From Microbacterium sp. TNHR37B (lineage in GTDB: Bacteria; Actinomycetota; Actinomycetes; Actinomycetales; Microbacteriaceae), in contig NZ_LQGV01000003.1 in the NCBI RefSeq assembly GCF_001620065.1, positions 558,001-622,000 of the forward strand: DNA of 64,000 nt, read 5' to 3'. Made by a program: the position numbers and the translations under genes. Positions 61,801 to 64,000 of this stretch are shown here, in pieces; the stretch's first letter is position 1; each line of letters begins with the position of its first letter. The notes under the pieces are model-generated. The model saw nothing but the letters and a program-made list of their open reading frames with translations. It had not been told where the DNA came from and did no database searches.

Positions 61801-63959
61801 GTGTTGGTGCCGACGATCGTGTACTGGATCGTGTCACCCGCACTCACGGCGGTTCCCGAGGCCGGGTTCGCCGTCTTGCCGACGGTGAAGCCCGATCCGA
61901 TCACGGGATGCTGCGTGTCGACGGAGGGCGGCTGGATCGGGGTGCCCGGGATCTGCGGCCCGCCGGGGTTCGCCGGGTCGGGTGTCGTCGGCGTGCCGGA
62001 GCCGGTCGCCACGTTGGCGAGGATCTCTCCCGACGCGTCGTCGTCGACCGTGACGGAGTAGGTGATGGTGACCACCTCACCCGGCTGCAGGGTGCCGGTC
62101 CAGGCGAGGTCGTCGCCCGAGACGGTCGCGCCGCCGGAGGTCACCGGAGTGCCGCCGATCCGCGTCGCGACGTCGCCGTTGTACTCGGCGTGGGCGAGCA
62201 CAGCGGAGAGGTCGTCGGCGATCGTGGCCGGGTTGAGGGTGGTGGCACCCGTGTTGGTGCCGGTGACGGTGTACTCGATCACCTGTCCGGGCTCGACCAC
62301 CGAGCCGCTGGCCGGGTCTGCCGACTTGGCGATCTCGAAGCCGGCCACGGGGTGCTCGACCGTCACGACGGGAGGCTCGACCGGGTCGAGCCCGCCGGGA
62401 GGCGTTCCCGACGCGGTCACGCTGTTGGCGATGGTCTCGCCCTCGACGTCGTCGTTCACGATGACGGAGTACGTGATCGTGACGACCTGACCGGGCTCGA
62501 GTACTCCCGTCCAGGCGAGCGTGTCGCCGGTGACGGTCGCGCCGCCCGCGGAGACCGGCGCGTCGTCGATCGACGTGGTCACATCGCCCTGGTACTCGGC
62601 GTGGGCGAGCACGCCGGAGAGGTCGTCGGTGACCTGCACCGGGTCGAGCGTCGTGTTGCCGGTGTTCTCGGCCTCGACCGTGTAGGTGATCGTCTGACCC
62701 GCGGTCACCGCCGCACCGTCGGCGGGGTCGGACGTCTTGCGCAGGTCGAGCGAGGGCGCCAGGCGCGCGTTGGTGAACGTGCAGACCACCTCGGTGCCGA
62801 GGGATCCCTGCGGTTGCGTGATCTGCCCGGAGGAGCCGACCGAGACGGGGCTCGTGGAGCCGTCGGAGTTCAGCTGCTCACAGACGAGCGACGACGCGTA
62901 ACGGGAGAGGTCAGTGGTTCCGACCGCGCTCTCGGAGAGGGTGAAGGGGTCCCCCTGGTTGGTGAAGACCGGGCCGGCGTAGTCGGGCTGGACACCGGTG
63001 GTGGTGCCCGTGGTCGAGGCGTTCGTCTGCGGCACCTGGTAGTCGCTCGGCGAGTCGATGCGCAGGCCGAACTGGTCGGTCGCGGCGTGGCGGCCGCTCG
63101 GGACGTTCTTCTTGAGCGTCAGCGTGTTCGGGAACGTGCAGCTGGCCATGTCGGTCGGCGAGAAGGTTCCGAGACTGGTCGTGTTGACGGTCTCGCCGCG
63201 GGCCAGGTCGACCTCGATGATCCGGTTACCGTCGTTGGCGGCCGACACGAAGATGTGCCCGAGGTTTCCGAACGCGATGCCGTTGCCCTCGACACCGGCG
63301 CCCATGTCGTGCACCTGCTTGGCCCCGATGGTCGCGGTGCTGGAGGTGAGCTCGAGCGGAATGTCGGCAGAGTAGATGTAGCGGTCGGCCACGAGCACCA
63401 GCTGACCGGAGGCGCTGAAGGCCATGTCGCCGTTCGAGCCGAAGGCGCTGCTGCCCGCGGTCGGGCGGAGCGTTCCCACCTGCACGTAGGTCTGCGGCGA
63501 GACGTTCTCGTTCCACGCGTACAGGGCGATCGCGTTGTTCGTCGTGTTGCTCGCGAAGTAGTAGACGCCGGTCGTGGGGTGCACCGCGCCGCGGAGCACG
63601 GACGAGTTGAGCGTGAAGCTCGTCGTCGCGGTCGTGTCGGTCACGCGGTCGTGCTTGGCGAGCACCTTGTTACCGGCCGCGTTGGTGACGGTGTAGGCGT
63701 ACCGGCCCCCGGCAGAGATGCCGAGACCGTTGGTGGTGTGGTTCGCGCCGATGCCCGTGCTGCTGAGGGCGCCGCCGTCCGCGGTGACAGTGAACTCCCG
63801 CACTTCCGACGTGCTCTGCACGTACACGGCGTCGGGCGCGCACTCGAAGGGCTCCGCCGCGGCGGCCGGCGAAGCCGCACCCGCGACCACCAGCGACGAG
63901 GCGACGACCGCCGCACCGGCGGCTCCGCCGATCATCCGCCGCACGCGTTCGCGCCACAC
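58860..63959 (-). CDS. large cell-surface protein with nine DUF11/DUF7927-like repeats and C-terminal anchor
   Basis: A 1,699-residue exported protein. The signal peptide ends near residue 35 (SPAAAA-EPFEC). Residues about 40-300 look like a beta-propeller (repeated GIGANHTTNGLGIS, GVYYFASNTT, GNGIAFGNLGHIFVS). Nine repeats of 125-145 residues follow, each opening with K-[ST]-x-[DN]-P-x-[ST]-G and running through YTV-x-G-x-NTG, DDLS-x-VL and VTITYSV, each closing with a proline-rich linker. The C-terminus is LAVSGG, a hydrophobic helix and RRR. That is the shape of an LAxTG sortase signal with serine for threonine. It probably projects from the cell wall as an adhesin-like stalk. The start is GTG 63959 with GAGGGG close upstream. 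Confidence 0.88.
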   Translation of the reverse strand: MWRERVRRMIGGAAGAAVVASSLVVAGAASPAAAAEPFECAPDAVYVQSTSEVREFTVTADGGALSSTGIGANHTTNGLGISAGGRYAYTVTNAAGNKVLAKHDRVTDTTATTSFTLNSSVLRGAVHPTTGVYYFASNTTNNAIALYAWNENVSPQTYVQVGTLRPTAGSSAFGSNGDMAFSASGQLVLVADRYIYSADIPLELTSSTATIGAKQVHDMGAGVEGNGIAFGNLGHIFVSAANDGNRIIEVDLARGETVNTTSLGTFSPTDMASCTFPNTLTLKKNVPSGRHAATDQFGLRIDSPSDYQVPQTNASTTGTTTGVQPDYAGPVFTNQGDPFTLSESAVGTTDLSRYASSLVCEQLNSDGSTSPVSVGSSGQITQPQGSLGTEVVCTFTNARLAPSLDLRKTSDPADGAAVTAGQTITYTVEAENTGNTTLDPVQVTDDLSGVLAHAEYQGDVTTSIDDAPVSAGGATVTGDTLAWTGVLEPGQVVTITYSVIVNDDVEGETIANSVTASGTPPGGLDPVEPPVVTVEHPVAGFEIAKSADPASGSVVEPGQVIEYTVTGTNTGATTLNPATIADDLSAVLAHAEYNGDVATRIGGTPVTSGGATVSGDDLAWTGTLQPGEVVTITYSVTVDDDASGEILANVATGSGTPTTPDPANPGGPQIPGTPIQPPSVDTQHPVIGSGFTVGKTANPASGTAVSAGDTIQYTIVGTNTGDTDLDPAEIVDDLAGVLDDATYNGDVSATLGTATVAGNTLTWTGAIPRGQAVTITYSVTVNDGVERALLRNTVTGEATPQIPEDPSDPDSPTTPGTPITPPPAETEHPVVVTGFEVVKSADPASGTAVGPGDTITYTVTGTNTGNTELDPASITDDLSAVLTGATLGEVSATVGDVDVDGSALTWTGTLAPGAQVVITYTVTVNDDATGVLLRNTVTGEATPQIPEDPTDPESPTDPGDPITPPPGSTEHPVVNPGFEVDKTANPQTGTAVDPGEVIEYTVRGTNSGDVTLDPARIVDDLSSVLTSARYNGDVQASTGDVTVEDGALRWAGTLAAGQDVVITYSVTVDADAGGETVRNTVTGEVTPLLPSDPSDPESPSTPGTSIVPPPVSTEHPINEPGFTFTKSVDPASGTAVDPGAVLTYTLTGVNTGETVLDPVDIVDDLSAVLSHATYNGDATASVGDAGAPDPVVSGDRLTWSGALEVGQAVVITYSVTVGADAAGEVLENTATATATPPGGGELTPPPGTTRNPVNEPGFSVSKSADPASGTAVDPGDLVTYTVTGTNTGETALDPVSITDDLRGVLAHAALTGTPSVTIDGAPAAAPVVAGETLSWTGALPVGSVVTLTYTVEVAADAGGATLENSVTGSATPPGGVPPIETPPAVTEHPVNAPGFEVTKTSDPAAGRRVDPGSVVTYTVTGINTGATALDPVTLVDDLSKVLGHADFNDDAVAAIDGEPAGDVVATDAQLKWAGALAVGQRVTLTYSVTVHGDAGGALLQNTATGVAVPPGGTEVTPPPSVTEHPVGQPGYTFEKTSDPGSGTAVGEGSVVHYTLTGVNTGETRLDEVVISDDLSGVLDHATFNDDVAVTVGDREVAAPSLEGTTLTWSGALAEGETVTITYSVTVKTGVTGATLRNVATSTATPPGGETITPPPSATDNEVEILAVSGGQFPLWLPALALLLLIGGGALLLRRRSATE
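58970..62752 (-). repeat. nine tandem coding repeats of about 370-430 bases
   Basis: The repeat region of the surface protein gene. Neighbouring units share long near-identical stretches at the protein level (KSADPASGTAVDPG recurs nearly unchanged), so copy number could vary by recombination. Confidence 0.75.
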
Positions 63960-64000
63960 CCCCTCGATCTGTGCCGATCGGTCCGCAAACCGAAGATGAC

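Noticed and set aside
58970..62752. Regularly spaced repeats that might suggest a CRISPR array
   Set aside because: The period is about 400 bases and the repeats are in-frame protein domains of one open reading frame.

Overview
The window is high-GC DNA with dense genes, many GTG starts, several promoters placed so that the transcript would begin at or within a base of the start codon (leaderless mRNAs), and sugar ABC importers encoded without their own ATPase. This fits an actinobacterium, most probably Microbacteriaceae and plausibly Microbacterium. That placement is inferred from gene content and style, because no rRNA or other marker gene is present. I saw no tRNA, rRNA, CRISPR array, prophage or intact insertion sequence.

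Region 1 (1-6009): the end of a membrane protein, an amino-acid permease, a gene-free stretch with two copies of a palindromic repeat, an SDR-phosphotransferase pair, a class III aminotransferase and a small membrane protein. Region 2 (5671-22029) is a glycan-use locus. A leftward set (solute-binding lipoprotein, two permeases, secreted beta-helix protein, GH78 rhamnosidase, probably the small membrane protein) lies back to back with a rightward pair (GH2 beta-mannosidase, GH92 alpha-mannosidase). A serine hydrolase and a LacI regulator follow. Near-identical LacI-type palindromes sit in both divergent promoter regions, so the whole block looks like one regulon: the transporter brings in oligosaccharides and the three signal-less hydrolases cut them in the cytoplasm.

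Region 3 (22201-32924) is general chromosome: a TetR-ABC exporter operon, NhaA, a Nudix hydrolase, an unusual zinc-ribbon SDR with a small SH3-like partner, a serine hydrolase, two multi-pass membrane proteins and a PhzF-like protein. Region 4 (32966-47113) is the most interesting block. A six-gene leftward operon (ROK repressor, two permeases, binding lipoprotein, GH15, cytoplasmic GH31) diverges from two secreted GH31 enzymes, one with a CBM35 and one with a CBM20 starch-binding domain. The layout matches a starch-to-cycloalternan pathway: make a cyclic tetrasaccharide outside, import it, open it to isomaltose inside and finish to glucose. Both divergent leaders carry the same 28-base operator, ribosome site and start-codon block as mirror images.

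Region 5 (47190-58066) is accessory DNA: a small orphan gene, a DUF4259 gene whose leader contains a relic of the CBM20 gene end, two paralogous leucine-rich proteins and a 2,204-residue secreted RHS protein with a lower-GC C-terminal tip. The two leucine-rich proteins lie where immunity genes to an RHS toxin usually lie. Region 6 (58246-63959): an RBBP9/YdeN-like hydrolase and a 1,699-residue cell-surface protein with nine repeat domains and a C-terminal anchor.
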